64,000 nucleotides of DNA from Dyadobacter fermentans (GTDB lineage Bacteria > Bacteroidota > Bacteroidia > Cytophagales > Spirosomataceae), in the NCBI RefSeq assembly GCF_019924045.1, contig NZ_JAHXBN010000018.1:372001-436000 (forward strand). Reading direction: 5' to 3'. A program made the translations under genes and the position numbers. Every line of letters begins with the position of its first letter. Positions within the stretch are counted from its first letter, which is position 1. Below are positions 28,908 through 38,381 of this stretch, in pieces. The notes below the pieces were generated by a model that worked only from the letters and a program-made list of their open reading frames with translations, made no database searches and was not told the origin of the DNA.

Positions 28908-29878
28908 CAATGGAACAGCAATTTTGAAATCATCGGCCCGGCACCCAGTGTAAGATACATCGCGATCGTCCAGAGCGCCGACGCATATTCGACCATTTTT
29001 GAAAGTTTTGCGGTCCCGGCCTTCCAAAACCATATCGCAGGCAGTGCGCAAAGCAGGAACACGATACCCAAAACCGTCAGCACCACATGCCCATAACCAG
29101 CAAATACCGAAGCAGCCAGGCTGAGCAAAAGGGTGACGGTAAGCACCGCAAGCCATAACCCGATAGCCTTCGGAATACCCAGCAAGGAAGTGTAGGTGAC
29201 TACCCCTTCCGACTCCTGTTCCGGGGCGCGGATTTTGCGGCCTACTTCCAGCACAATGCCGTTCATATAGGATACTGCAAAAAAGAAAAAAAGGCCCTCG
29301 GGCGCCTTCACGCCCGCAAGGAGCCAATCGAGCCCGCTAGCGTAAATGTCGATCAGCGGGATGATGAACATATGCGAAGTAACGTACCAGAACTGATGCT
29401 TTTTGAGCCATTCGGCCACAAAAAACTCTTTTCCCATCAGCGACAGATACCCGACTACCGCCGCGTATATCCAAAGCATTTTAGGAAAGAAAATCAGGTT
29501 TACAAGGATTTGCGCGATAGCGACCAGGATGCCCGTCAGCGCCAACTCGCGGAATGTCACTAGCCCGCGGGGAACGGGCAGTTCTTTACGGAACCGGGCG
29601 TCATCTTCCGCGTCTTTGAATTCGTCAAAGATCCTGACCAGCAGAAAAAGGGATATCGTCGTAAATACCCCTACTGCAAATGTTTTTGCATCCACAAACC
29701 CTTCTGCGCCACGGCATATGCGCGAATAGGAAATGGCTGAGAAGCTAAATGCCGCCACGAGCAAGCCGTGCCCCAGCAACGGAAACCGCTCCTTTTGGTA
29801 AATATAAAACCGGCGGAAAAACGGCGCGCTGTTCTCCCCGGCGTGGCTGAATGCATTTCCCTGAACCGGTAGCTTCAT
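28907..29878 (-). CDS. UbiA-family prenyltransferase
   Basis: A 323-residue membrane protein with eight or nine helices. The first Asp-rich motif is RIFDEFKDAEDDARFR (D85, D89, D93), matching the Mg-diphosphate-binding DxxxDxxxD of UbiA enzymes; the second, usually DxxxD, is less plain and seems represented by NGIVLEVGRKIRAPEQE. UbiA proteins join a prenyl diphosphate to an aromatic ring, glycerol derivative or other acceptor. The ATG at 29878 overlaps the HMG-CoA reductase stop by ATGA. It probably uses the isoprenoid whose supply the reductase raises. Confidence 0.85.
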   Translation of the reverse strand: MKLPVQGNAFSHAGENSAPFFRRFYIYQKERFPLLGHGLLVAAFSFSAISYSRICRGAEGFVDAKTFAVGVFTTISLFLLVRIFDEFKDAEDDARFRKELPVPRGLVTFRELALTGILVAIAQILVNLIFFPKMLWIYAAVVGYLSLMGKEFFVAEWLKKHQFWYVTSHMFIIPLIDIYASGLDWLLAGVKAPEGLFFFFAVSYMNGIVLEVGRKIRAPEQESEGVVTYTSLLGIPKAIGLWLAVLTVTLLLSLAASVFAGYGHVVLTVLGIVFLLCALPAIWFWKAGTAKLSKMVEYASALWTIAMYLTLGAGPMISKLLFH

Positions 29879-31152
29879 CTCTTCCGGCCGAATTTCTGGT
29901 GTGCCGCCGTGAACCGGCCCGCCGACAGCGCTGCCGCAATGGATATTTCGCCAGCCAGCACCAACGCGCCGCATATTTCTGCAAACTTCCGGGTCTTGCC
30001 GGCACCGGCGCAGCCGATCAGTTCGAGGCATTCCTTTTGAGTCGGTAGTGCCGTACCACCACCGACGGTCCCGACGATCAGGTTGGGCAGCGTAACCGAC
30101 ACGTACAGGCCATCGTCGGCTGTAAGTTCCATGCGCGTAATACCCACCGAAGCCTCCGAAACGCAGGCCACATCCTGCCCGGTAGCGATAAACAATGCCG
30201 TAAGGCCGTTGGCATAATGCCCCTGCGCGCCGATGGAACCGCTTTGGATCGTGCCGATCGTCGATGACCGCCAGTATTCCGCCATAGCCCCAGGGCTTGT
30301 TTTCAGCACGTCGTGTATGATTTTTTGCGGGAGCGTGATTTCCGCGGTGACTTTCTTGCCCCGCACATTCGCGAATGACTGGGAAGTCGCCTTTTTATCA
30401 CCTGAAAAATTGCTTTCGATAAACCAGAACTGCGGCTGTACCGGGGCATTCTGAATAATATACTGGCAGATAGCATCCGTGCAGATCGTCACCATGTTCT
30501 GCCCGGACGCGTCGCCCGTGTGATATTCGAATGTGAGAATGAGATGGTTGCCTTCAATATTGGATTTCATGTCGATCAGCTTCGCATAGCGGCTGGCCGA
30601 CTCGGTAATGCGGCGGAATTCTTCCAGCTGGCTGATAATCCACACTAAAAAAGTACCCAGATTACCCAGGTTGTCGAACTTGAAAACCGGCGACCGCTGT
30701 ACCCCGTCGATCAGGCATACCGACGTAGCGCCTCCTGCCAGGTAACACGCCCGTGCACCGCGATGGTAGGACGCGAGCAGGCTGCCCTCACTCGTCGCCA
30801 GCGGTATGTAGAAGTCACCTTTCGCCATGGAGCCGAGCACCGACACCGGGCCGATCACGCCTGTGGGCACCATCGACATTCCGATGTAGTTCTCAATGTT
30901 CCCTTCCAGCATTGAAACATCCGAAAACTGCTGCTTCCCGCTCAGGTAGGGGAAATCCTGGTCCGTTTTTTCCAAAAGAAATGCGAGCCGCTTCCTGATT
31001 CCCTCGACCGAAACCGGGATTTCGGAGGGCAAACTTTCCGGCAGGGATTTACTTAACGGCTTATTTTTGATCTCGTCCAGTAGCTGTTCAAGGTCTTGCA
31101 GGGCGCTCATGGCATGAAGCGCTTTTTTCGTGGTTTCGCTGGTTGAAGACAT
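29875..31152 (-). CDS. HMG-CoA reductase, first gene of cluster
   Basis: A 425-residue soluble 3-hydroxy-3-methylglutaryl-CoA reductase, the enzyme that commits HMG-CoA to mevalonate. Motifs seen are ENYIGMSMVPTGVIGP (substrate site), ATSEGSLLASYHRG with the catalytic Glu, DASGQNM (NADPH site), GTVGGGT, and the C-terminal AGRFTAAHQKFGR with the catalytic His. The sequence follows class I enzymes without their membrane anchor. Start ATG at 31152 is preferred over an upstream GTG. No other mevalonate-pathway gene is in the window. It opens a tightly coupled seven-gene unit, so it probably feeds a dedicated product. Confidence 0.93.
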   Translation of the reverse strand: MSSTSETTKKALHAMSALQDLEQLLDEIKNKPLSKSLPESLPSEIPVSVEGIRKRLAFLLEKTDQDFPYLSGKQQFSDVSMLEGNIENYIGMSMVPTGVIGPVSVLGSMAKGDFYIPLATSEGSLLASYHRGARACYLAGGATSVCLIDGVQRSPVFKFDNLGNLGTFLVWIISQLEEFRRITESASRYAKLIDMKSNIEGNHLILTFEYHTGDASGQNMVTICTDAICQYIIQNAPVQPQFWFIESNFSGDKKATSQSFANVRGKKVTAEITLPQKIIHDVLKTSPGAMAEYWRSSTIGTIQSGSIGAQGHYANGLTALFIATGQDVACVSEASVGITRMELTADDGLYVSVTLPNLIVGTVGGGTALPTQKECLELIGCAGAGKTRKFAEICGALVLAGEISIAAALSAGRFTAAHQKFGRKR

Positions 31153-31247
31153 AGGATAGACAAGTAGTTGATAGCAAAGGGCTTGCAGCAATGAGCACAC
31201 CCATTGGCATCCGCTAACATACTAAATTTCATATACCTATCATACCA

Positions 31248-32567
31248 TCACTTAGTAAACAGAAAAGCTTGCCCAGCCTGCGTAATGGTCGCTTCTTTTT
31301 GCTCCGGCCGGAACTCCACAGTGAGTTGCACGGAATCAATTTTAAATACATCCTTTTTGACGGGCGTCAGCAGAAATGTTGGCTGGCCTGTGGGTTGAAA
31401 GAACAGCTTGTTGTCCTTATGGCTGATCGTTACTTTCAACGGGATTTGTTTGCTCTCGTAAACGCCCAGGTACGGCTCGGCCTCCTCCGGGCTAACCTGC
31501 ATGGCGTTAAAATCGGGAATAATGACGGGAACCTTATAGTAAGCGCTCAGCATGGCTATAAGAATGTCGTTCAGCGGATAATCAACCCCATTCGAGAAAA
31601 CAGCGCCGGCCAGGCTATCACCGGGGAAATAAACCATCATGGTCTGGAAGCCGTCCAGGCCACCGGTGTGGCCGTACCCTTTTTTCTGGTAAAATGGTAT
31701 AGGCGCCAGTCCAATACCAAATATGTCGACGATCTTGGTCATTTGGGTCAGACTCTGCTGTGATACCAGTTTACCGGTAAAAAGCGCATTCACGAACGCC
31801 AGCACATCGCCCGGAGTCGAAACGATTGCCCCTGCACCTGCCGGCTGGCTAAGATCGGTTTCCTCCCGCTTTTCCCAGCTTTTTGAAAATGAATAGGAAT
31901 AAGCATCACCGCGAGCCGGGTCGATCTTCCCGCCAAAACTGGTGTTTTTCAAACCAATACGGGCAAGAATCCGCTCTTGGAGGTTCTTTTCATAGGACTT
32001 TTTAGTCACTTCCTCGATGATGTATCCCAGAAGAATATAACCGGTATTGCTGTACTTTGCCTCCGCGTCGGGAATGAAGTCGGGTTTATATTTGTCAAAA
32101 ACGGCCAGCATCTCGGCGCGCGTCCTGGGTTGTGTCTGCTGTTTCCAGTAAGCCTCGTCGTCGGTAAAATTGTGGATGCCGCTCCGGTGGCGCAGCATCA
32201 TTTCGATCGTGATCCGGCCCGCATTCGGGATGCTGGGGAAGTATTTATCCAAATGTGTATCCAACGCAAGCTTTTTCTCTTCTACCAGCTGCATGATCAT
32301 CGTTGCGGTGAAGGTCTTGGTAATGGACCCGATGCGGTAGCGGGTTTGCGGCGTCGCTTTTGCGCTCCGCGCACTATCGACCACCGCATAGCCGATGGCC
32401 CGTTCATACACTTTCTGCCCCTTGTGCATCAGCAGCACGCTCGCCATCGATTTATTGTGCACTGTGAGGGAGTCGAAAAGCCGGTCGAGGTCCGCGGTAT
32501 TGATTTGCTGGGCCGATGCGGAAAACGCGAAAAACAATGCGACGATCGGTATCAGTTTGAGTTTCAT
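31248..32567 (-). CDS. Serine hydrolase of the beta-lactamase/PBP-like family
   Basis: A 439-residue exported protein with signal peptide MKLKLIPIVALFFAFSASAQ. The catalytic domain (about 25-340) has SITK (SxxK), YSNTGY (YxN) and HTGG (in place of KTG), the usual set for class C-type esterases and D-aminopeptidase-like hydrolases. A small beta domain closes the C-terminus. Such proteins are esterases, peptidases or unknowns more often than true beta-lactamases. ATG at 32567 starts the signal peptide. It lies 95 bases upstream of the HMG-CoA reductase start on the same strand, so readthrough into the cluster is possible. Confidence 0.9.
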   Translation of the reverse strand: MKLKLIPIVALFFAFSASAQQINTADLDRLFDSLTVHNKSMASVLLMHKGQKVYERAIGYAVVDSARSAKATPQTRYRIGSITKTFTATMIMQLVEEKKLALDTHLDKYFPSIPNAGRITIEMMLRHRSGIHNFTDDEAYWKQQTQPRTRAEMLAVFDKYKPDFIPDAEAKYSNTGYILLGYIIEEVTKKSYEKNLQERILARIGLKNTSFGGKIDPARGDAYSYSFSKSWEKREETDLSQPAGAGAIVSTPGDVLAFVNALFTGKLVSQQSLTQMTKIVDIFGIGLAPIPFYQKKGYGHTGGLDGFQTMMVYFPGDSLAGAVFSNGVDYPLNDILIAMLSAYYKVPVIIPDFNAMQVSPEEAEPYLGVYESKQIPLKVTISHKDNKLFFQPTGQPTFLLTPVKKDVFKIDSVQLTVEFRPEQKEATITQAGQAFLFTK

Positions 32568-32647
32568 GAGAGGATATGGTCTTTTTTGCAAATAAACCAT
32601 ATGCCCGGAATCTCAGGTAACCGATCGTCACATTTTTGTTAATTACC

Positions 32648-35600
32648 TCAATGCACAATCACAATCTTGTGGCTGCTCTGGGAGCCGTCGGCATAATGAA
32701 TGGTAACCCAATGCACGCCGGAAGTCAGCCTGCCCACATCCACGACCGACTGGTTTTCAGCGGATGCATACAGGCTCACACCCGAAAGCGAATGCAGCTG
32801 AACTTTCGAAAACTGCCTGTTACCGCTCCGGATGTAGAGCTTGTCGGTCACCGGGTTCGGAAACAGCACCACCGGAGAATTTCCCGTCCCCGCGAAATCG
32901 ACAGAAACGATCTGACTGTAAGCAAAAGTCCCGTCCAGGTCGATCATTTTCAGCCGGTAATAAGCCACTCCTGCCAATGGCGAGACGTCGACAGCCTCGT
33001 AACGGTGCCCTCCCTCGCCTATCGCCGGGGCGTTTATGGCCAGCGAAGTCCAGGTGCGGGCATCCGGGCTTCGTTGTATTTCAAAATGGCTTACGTTCTC
33101 CTCCTCGGCTGTGCGCCATTCCAGATGCGTACTGTTTTCAGCAGGCGTAGCCGAAAAGCCTGCAAGCCGCACCGGCAACGGCGTTCCGAACCCAATAAAA
33201 TCTTTGGCGAACCAGAATTCGGAAAAACTTTTCACCGTAAATTCCAGATAGTACCCTTGCGCATACGGTACTTTTCTTACGGCATCTTTAGGATAAAAAG
33301 TCCAGGCGACACTGCCGTCATTGGTGAGGTCACCGTCCTCATTACTACCGGAATACTTGGTTACCGTGAGCTCATAAGCCGATGCCGGTTTGACAATTCC
33401 TTCCTTTCCGGGGGCCGAAATGAGCCTTTCACTTTCTTCGTCCGTAATGTAAAGCCGCACGCCCACGGGCTGGGCAAAGTCGGACTGGGATGCCGAAATC
33501 GTAAAACTTCTGCCCAAGTAGTACAGCTTGTTCTCGACCCGCATTGGCCCGTTGTCCTGGTAAGGCTTCACCGAAACCTGTCCAAGCGACTGTCCGTGCG
33601 GGTTAATAGCCGCCACCAGCGAATTATTCAGTTTGAACGGCACCCATCCGTCTCCCTGTACATTTGCGGATGCTTCAAAGCTGTTCTGCAATGCATTGAA
33701 ATACACCGTTGCCTGCGAATCATAAATATGGACGTCGTCAATCGCGATACCCGCCCGCCCGGCCGATTTGCTCTTGATCACAAAGCGGAAACGGACATAG
33801 CCGCCCGGAAAAGAATTGGGGATCGGCACTGTGGCGACATGCCACCTGATGTAGTCCTGCACGTTCCATACATCCGAACCATCGGGCCGCGCATTGTACC
33901 AGTTGGTACCACCGTTGACGGCTCCCAGGCGCGTCCAGGTATTTCCACTTACATTATATTCCACATACGCGATGTCGCACGCACCACCCGCGCATGCTGC
34001 AAGGTCGATGGACGCACTGAAACTCATCGCAGGCTGGCCCATTCCACTCATCGAAAAGCAGGGCGAATACAAATAGGATATGGTCTCTCCCGAACGGGCA
34101 CCGCCCAGGTTGGTCGTCCATGCGTTGTTTCCGCTCGCAGCCGTCGTTAACTTGCCGGTATTGGGTACACCAAATACCCATAAAGGGCTCGGGTCGGTCA
34201 GATACCAGCCGCCCTGACCATTTTCAAAGTCTTCGAGGTACGGAAAATGGGTAACCACCTGAGCAGCTCTGGCAGTGGTGCCCGCAATATCGTTCCCCGC
34301 GTTCTTGTCGAATGCCTTTTTGGCCCTGACCTTGATATTCCGGTCGCTATCCATAAATAACGTGGAAGAAAAGTTGAACGTAAAAAGCGTGTCGGCACCT
34401 GCCCTCACCACGGGCACATATCCCTGGTAAGCAAACTGGTCGTTGATCAACGCCTCGAAAGGCACCCGGTAGCTATCTTCGGCACCATTGTTTTTGATCA
34501 GCATACTATACTCCTGATACCCGTTGGGGTCGCAGGAAGGAATGGCCCCTGCATTCAACCTCGTGACTTCAATGTCGCTGCTGGTAGTGTATAAACGGAT
34601 ATCGTCGATCGTCGACCCATCCGTTTGTGCGGGATACCTGAAACTCTGCTCCCACCGCACCTGAAAACTGGGGCTGAAATCCTTTCCGTTCCGCTTCAAC
34701 AAATCGCTCACTTCGATCGACATCAGCCAGTAGTTGTTGTTTTTGGTAAAATACGGAACAGCAGTGCTTTCCAATGCTTCAATCCAGGGATCGGTGTCCT
34801 TCGCGCGGATAAACACACGCAATGGCCAGGCCGGCCAGGTAGCAGCGTAGAGCCGGTACCGGAACGACAGCCTGATTTCGTCGCTTTCGGCATGGTAGGC
34901 AGCCAGGTTATAAGTCGCGTCCAGATAAGTGGGGTATTGCGAGTTATTGCCGCTATTCGCGTCCACAGTAAATGCTTTGGAACCCGAATAGGCCAAACCG
35001 GGGTCAACCGAAGTCCGCAATCGTCCCAGATCGCGCTCCTGCGAGAAATCGTAGCGGTCGGTGCCTCCGACGCCCATGGTATTCACATTCACCTCCGCGC
35101 TTTGCAGCGATTCGAGGTCATCCATCCATGGCAGATTGACAGGCGCATTGGCAAGCTGACGGATCGAAACCGATTTCTGATTGTTCGTCGCGACCTGGTC
35201 ACCATCCAGCTTTACGACCACCGTGAGCGGATACGAACCTGCATTGTGCATATCAAGGACGTCGATGAAAGTATAATCCAGGTAACCATTGGCGGGGACA
35301 TCGGAATAGACCGTTTCCCAGTGAACCGCACCACTGCCCACGGAATAACCCACCTGAAATGATTGGATCACGGGTTGGTCGTCGAAATTCCTGAGCCGTA
35401 TTTTCACCGGCTGGGATTCGCCAAGACTGGTGGAAGTGAGCAACCTGCCCGACCCGGAAGGCGAAACGATTGCGTCCACGGCCAGGTCGCCATCTGAAAT
35501 AATACCCTCACACGTTCCCGAATCGGGTTTTCGGCTGATCGCCAAGGCTCTTCGGCCGGGGACTCCGTTCTTACGGGCCCTTACAGAAATATAATAGGTG

Positions 35601-37963
35601 GAATCGCGGGAAAGCCCGCCCAGCACATATTTCAGTTCACTGGTAATAGCGACCGACTGCATTTCTCGCCCCTGTAAGCGCATAACCTCGTAATCGGTGG
35701 CACCGCTTACCGCAGTCCATTGCACAGCCGCGTAACTTTCGCACTGGTTCGTCGATAAGGTAACCACCGGAATGCCCATAATCGCAAACGCCGCGCTTTC
35801 CTTCATTACCCCGGTACTGTTTTGGGTAATGCGGACCTTGGCGGTAGTGGTGAATGCATCCGGCACCGTCCAGGCGAGTTGGTTGGCACCTGCCGGCACA
35901 GCCGTGTTCAGGTTCGTCCATGATGCGCCGTCGTTAAGCGAGTAAGCTACCGAAAATGTACTGCTCGTGTTGCCGTAACTATCCCAATTAATATCGATCA
36001 CATCGCCTTTGGTGAGACGCTCGCCTCCGGCAGGGTACGTCAGGACGACGGAGGGTTCGATGATATCGTAAACAACAAAGTACTCCTGCGGGCCGCTGGG
36101 CACCTTTTTGCCGGTCACATTCACGATGTAGGTCCCGGCCGCGGGCGCTTCGAGAACAATTTGCTCTACATTGTTAACGCTATCCACGCCCGATTCTGCC
36201 GCAGCCGTCGGGTTGGAAGCTCTGGGAAACGACGGTAGTATATCGGCACCGCCCGGGCGGACCACTGTCAGGTCGAGGTCGTTGACCAGCGTTTTGCCGG
36301 TGAGTACCGCGGGGGCCGGGTCATTCCAGTACAGCATGACTTTAACCAATGCCGTGTTCGACGGTACCGATATTTCATAACCATTCTTTCCCTGGTTGGC
36401 CACCGAGCCACTGAAATACTGCCCTTTTTCCAGCATGGAAGCCGATCGAAGCAAGTTCATCATACCAAAGCCATAGGCAAAATCCGGCCCGGGCAAACCT
36501 TTTTCGGTAGCCCCGTTGCACAACAGCGCCTTCATGAGCGCATTCCTGGGATTGTTCCCGCCGTTCAGCTGTCTGTATCGCTGAACCAGTAACGCCAGTC
36601 CCCCGGTGACAGCCGGCGCTGCCATGCTGGTCCCCGAGGCTGCCTTGTAGATATTCCCGGGAAGCGTCGAATAAATGGAAATCCCGGGAGCAACGATCTC
36701 CGGTTTCATGCGTCCGTCCCGGGTAGGCCCACGGCTCGAAATAGCGCTGATAATCCCACCTTCCGTCGCTCCAGTGCTGATCACACTTTTGGAGGAAATA
36801 CTTCCTCCGATTACGTTGCCGAAACCTGCAACAAACCCGTCGCAGGGAGCCACTAAGCCGCTATTGCCGGTTGCAAATACGTGTTGTAAATTGGGCAGTT
36901 CGGATGCCTGGCGATCGAGTATATAAGAGTCGAAAGTATAGGAACCATAGTCGGGGCATACGCTGCCGCCGTAGGAATTATTGGTCACCACCATTCCAAA
37001 ATCCCGAACGAGAGTCGATGCCTGTTTCCAGATTTCCGAATTGCTGCGTTTGATCAGCGATGCTTTCGGTGCATATCCCTTATACTTTTCATTCACGATG
37101 CCCCCACCCGCGGCCGTACCCGCGACGTGTACTCCGTGCCAATAGCTGCTCTCGGGATTATAGCTGATCACTTTCGTGGCCACATCGGTATGCTCCAACA
37201 GGTTCCCGCTATCACCTATCCCGATCACCACTCCCTCGCCCGTAAGCTGCCTCTGGCCGGGCAACAGCGAGGCAAGTACATTCGCTCGTGTCGCAGCTTC
37301 ACTTTTGTCGTTGAGCGGCTCTTCGGCCGGCGGCACCGCTTCTATATACTGTACCCACGGCTGGCCTGCCAATGCGAGTAGTCCGTCAACAGGCACCCTT
37401 GCCTCGACGATCTGGTATTCAAGCAAAGCATCGGAGAGCATCAGTACGCCATAGTTGCCGAGCGCTTGCCGCACACTATCGCCACTCCATGTTCTTACGT
37501 AGCTGATCCTGACATCCACTTTCCCTCCTTCGATGACCGCGTGTGTCGGCGGGTTAGGCGCCAGCAATGCCGGCTGGATCTTTTGTTCGGGCTGCAATTC
37601 GAGCATCGCCCTCACGCCCGCCGCCCGCAACACGTCGCTCCCGGGCTCGCCATGCACGAGGGCCGTGTAGGCATTCTCGGGGATGTAGTCGAGTACGGTA
37701 ATCCCGGCATTCCTTAACCGGTCGACCGCCGCTCCTTCCGGAATACCAAAAAATTGGATTATTACAAATCTGTCATCACTCCCATCCGCAATCCGGGAAG
37801 CACTATCCGGTCGCTTTCGTACAAGTTCCATGACGGGTACCGGTGTGATTGTACCATTTTTGAGGTAAAGGTTGTAGGCCCTATTTTCCTGGGCCATAAC
37901 GTTAGTTAGGTGCTGTACCAGTAGTACTACTACGAGAGCGCAGCGATACTTCAACGAACACAT
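32648..37963 (-). CDS. Secreted subtilisin-like (S8) protease with T9SS C-terminal domain
   Basis: A 1771-residue secreted protein. After a signal peptide comes a propeptide-like region (to about 235), then the S8 catalytic domain with Asp in IGIGDSGN (about 248), His in HGVHVAGTAAGG (about 278) and Ser in GTSMAAPAVTGG (about 444). A jelly-roll domain, a fibronectin-III-like segment (about 740-830), CARDB-like and MAM-like beta domains follow. The last 80 or so residues (VVLFPNPVTDKLYIRS ... GVHWVTIHYADG) are a type A type-IX secretion sorting domain, so the protein is exported across the outer membrane and probably anchored. It probably digests external protein. ATG at 37963 starts the signal peptide. 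Confidence 0.92.
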   Translation of the reverse strand: MCSLKYRCALVVVLLVQHLTNVMAQENRAYNLYLKNGTITPVPVMELVRKRPDSASRIADGSDDRFVIIQFFGIPEGAAVDRLRNAGITVLDYIPENAYTALVHGEPGSDVLRAAGVRAMLELQPEQKIQPALLAPNPPTHAVIEGGKVDVRISYVRTWSGDSVRQALGNYGVLMLSDALLEYQIVEARVPVDGLLALAGQPWVQYIEAVPPAEEPLNDKSEAATRANVLASLLPGQRQLTGEGVVIGIGDSGNLLEHTDVATKVISYNPESSYWHGVHVAGTAAGGGIVNEKYKGYAPKASLIKRSNSEIWKQASTLVRDFGMVVTNNSYGGSVCPDYGSYTFDSYILDRQASELPNLQHVFATGNSGLVAPCDGFVAGFGNVIGGSISSKSVISTGATEGGIISAISSRGPTRDGRMKPEIVAPGISIYSTLPGNIYKAASGTSMAAPAVTGGLALLVQRYRQLNGGNNPRNALMKALLCNGATEKGLPGPDFAYGFGMMNLLRSASMLEKGQYFSGSVANQGKNGYEISVPSNTALVKVMLYWNDPAPAVLTGKTLVNDLDLTVVRPGGADILPSFPRASNPTAAAESGVDSVNNVEQIVLEAPAAGTYIVNVTGKKVPSGPQEYFVVYDIIEPSVVLTYPAGGERLTKGDVIDINWDSYGNTSSTFSVAYSLNDGASWTNLNTAVPAGANQLAWTVPDAFTTTAKVRITQNSTGVMKESAAFAIMGIPVVTLSTNQCESYAAVQWTAVSGATDYEVMRLQGREMQSVAITSELKYVLGGLSRDSTYYISVRARKNGVPGRRALAISRKPDSGTCEGIISDGDLAVDAIVSPSGSGRLLTSTSLGESQPVKIRLRNFDDQPVIQSFQVGYSVGSGAVHWETVYSDVPANGYLDYTFIDVLDMHNAGSYPLTVVVKLDGDQVATNNQKSVSIRQLANAPVNLPWMDDLESLQSAEVNVNTMGVGGTDRYDFSQERDLGRLRTSVDPGLAYSGSKAFTVDANSGNNSQYPTYLDATYNLAAYHAESDEIRLSFRYRLYAATWPAWPLRVFIRAKDTDPWIEALESTAVPYFTKNNNYWLMSIEVSDLLKRNGKDFSPSFQVRWEQSFRYPAQTDGSTIDDIRLYTTSSDIEVTRLNAGAIPSCDPNGYQEYSMLIKNNGAEDSYRVPFEALINDQFAYQGYVPVVRAGADTLFTFNFSSTLFMDSDRNIKVRAKKAFDKNAGNDIAGTTARAAQVVTHFPYLEDFENGQGGWYLTDPSPLWVFGVPNTGKLTTAASGNNAWTTNLGGARSGETISYLYSPCFSMSGMGQPAMSFSASIDLAACAGGACDIAYVEYNVSGNTWTRLGAVNGGTNWYNARPDGSDVWNVQDYIRWHVATVPIPNSFPGGYVRFRFVIKSKSAGRAGIAIDDVHIYDSQATVYFNALQNSFEASANVQGDGWVPFKLNNSLVAAINPHGQSLGQVSVKPYQDNGPMRVENKLYYLGRSFTISASQSDFAQPVGVRLYITDEESERLISAPGKEGIVKPASAYELTVTKYSGSNEDGDLTNDGSVAWTFYPKDAVRKVPYAQGYYLEFTVKSFSEFWFAKDFIGFGTPLPVRLAGFSATPAENSTHLEWRTAEEENVSHFEIQRSPDARTWTSLAINAPAIGEGGHRYEAVDVSPLAGVAYYRLKMIDLDGTFAYSQIVSVDFAGTGNSPVVLFPNPVTDKLYIRSGNRQFSKVQLHSLSGVSLYASAENQSVVDVGRLTSGVHWVTIHYADGSQSSHKIVIVH

Positions 37964-38381
37964 ATAGAGGAGTATTGAATGGGTCAATTTTTATTTCTGC
38001 AACACCGAATGTAACCCTTTTCTCAATATTTCATACCATATGTAACTATTTGTTTTTCAACAGAAAAACTTCAAAAATTCGATGCAAGACACGAAGTATT
38101 TACTATCCCCGAAAAATCAGGGAGATAGCCATCCTACCCGTGCGACCCGGTTCATCGACCGCATCCAGCGAAGGCAAATCCAGTGTCGGCCGGGCCCTTC
38201 CCAAAGGCTTGGCACGGCCAGTATCCGGGCCTGTCGCCAATGCGTTTTTTTTGTTAAAACCTGGGCAGCTTTTCAGGCAGGCGTCGGGGCCATCGCGCTG
38301 AGCGCCCCATTGAAACCACAAATCAAACGTCACTATATCGCTAGTTTGAAATATTTGTTTAATACAATTTTTAATAAAACC
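37964..38381. other. Intergenic region, no gene recognised
   Basis: 418 bases between the protease start and the stop of the esterase-like gene. The ends are AT-rich and should hold the protease promoter; the middle (38110-38320) is an island of higher GC that has open frames in several directions, none resembling a known protein or using codons convincingly. No hairpin with T-tract stands out. Confidence 0.5.

Noticed and set aside
31248..32567. Reading the serine hydrolase as a true beta-lactamase
   Set aside because: It has HTGG instead of KTG and a long C-terminal domain, more like esterase/peptidase relatives.
32636..34150. 504-codon plus-strand frame opposite the protease C-terminus
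   Set aside because: Lies over the T9SS domain and beta domains of a convincing gene; product is Arg/His-rich and unlike any family.
38103..38333. Small open frames in the GC-rich island upstream of the protease
   Set aside because: Several frames are open at once, none has natural codon use, an initiation context or a recognisable motif.
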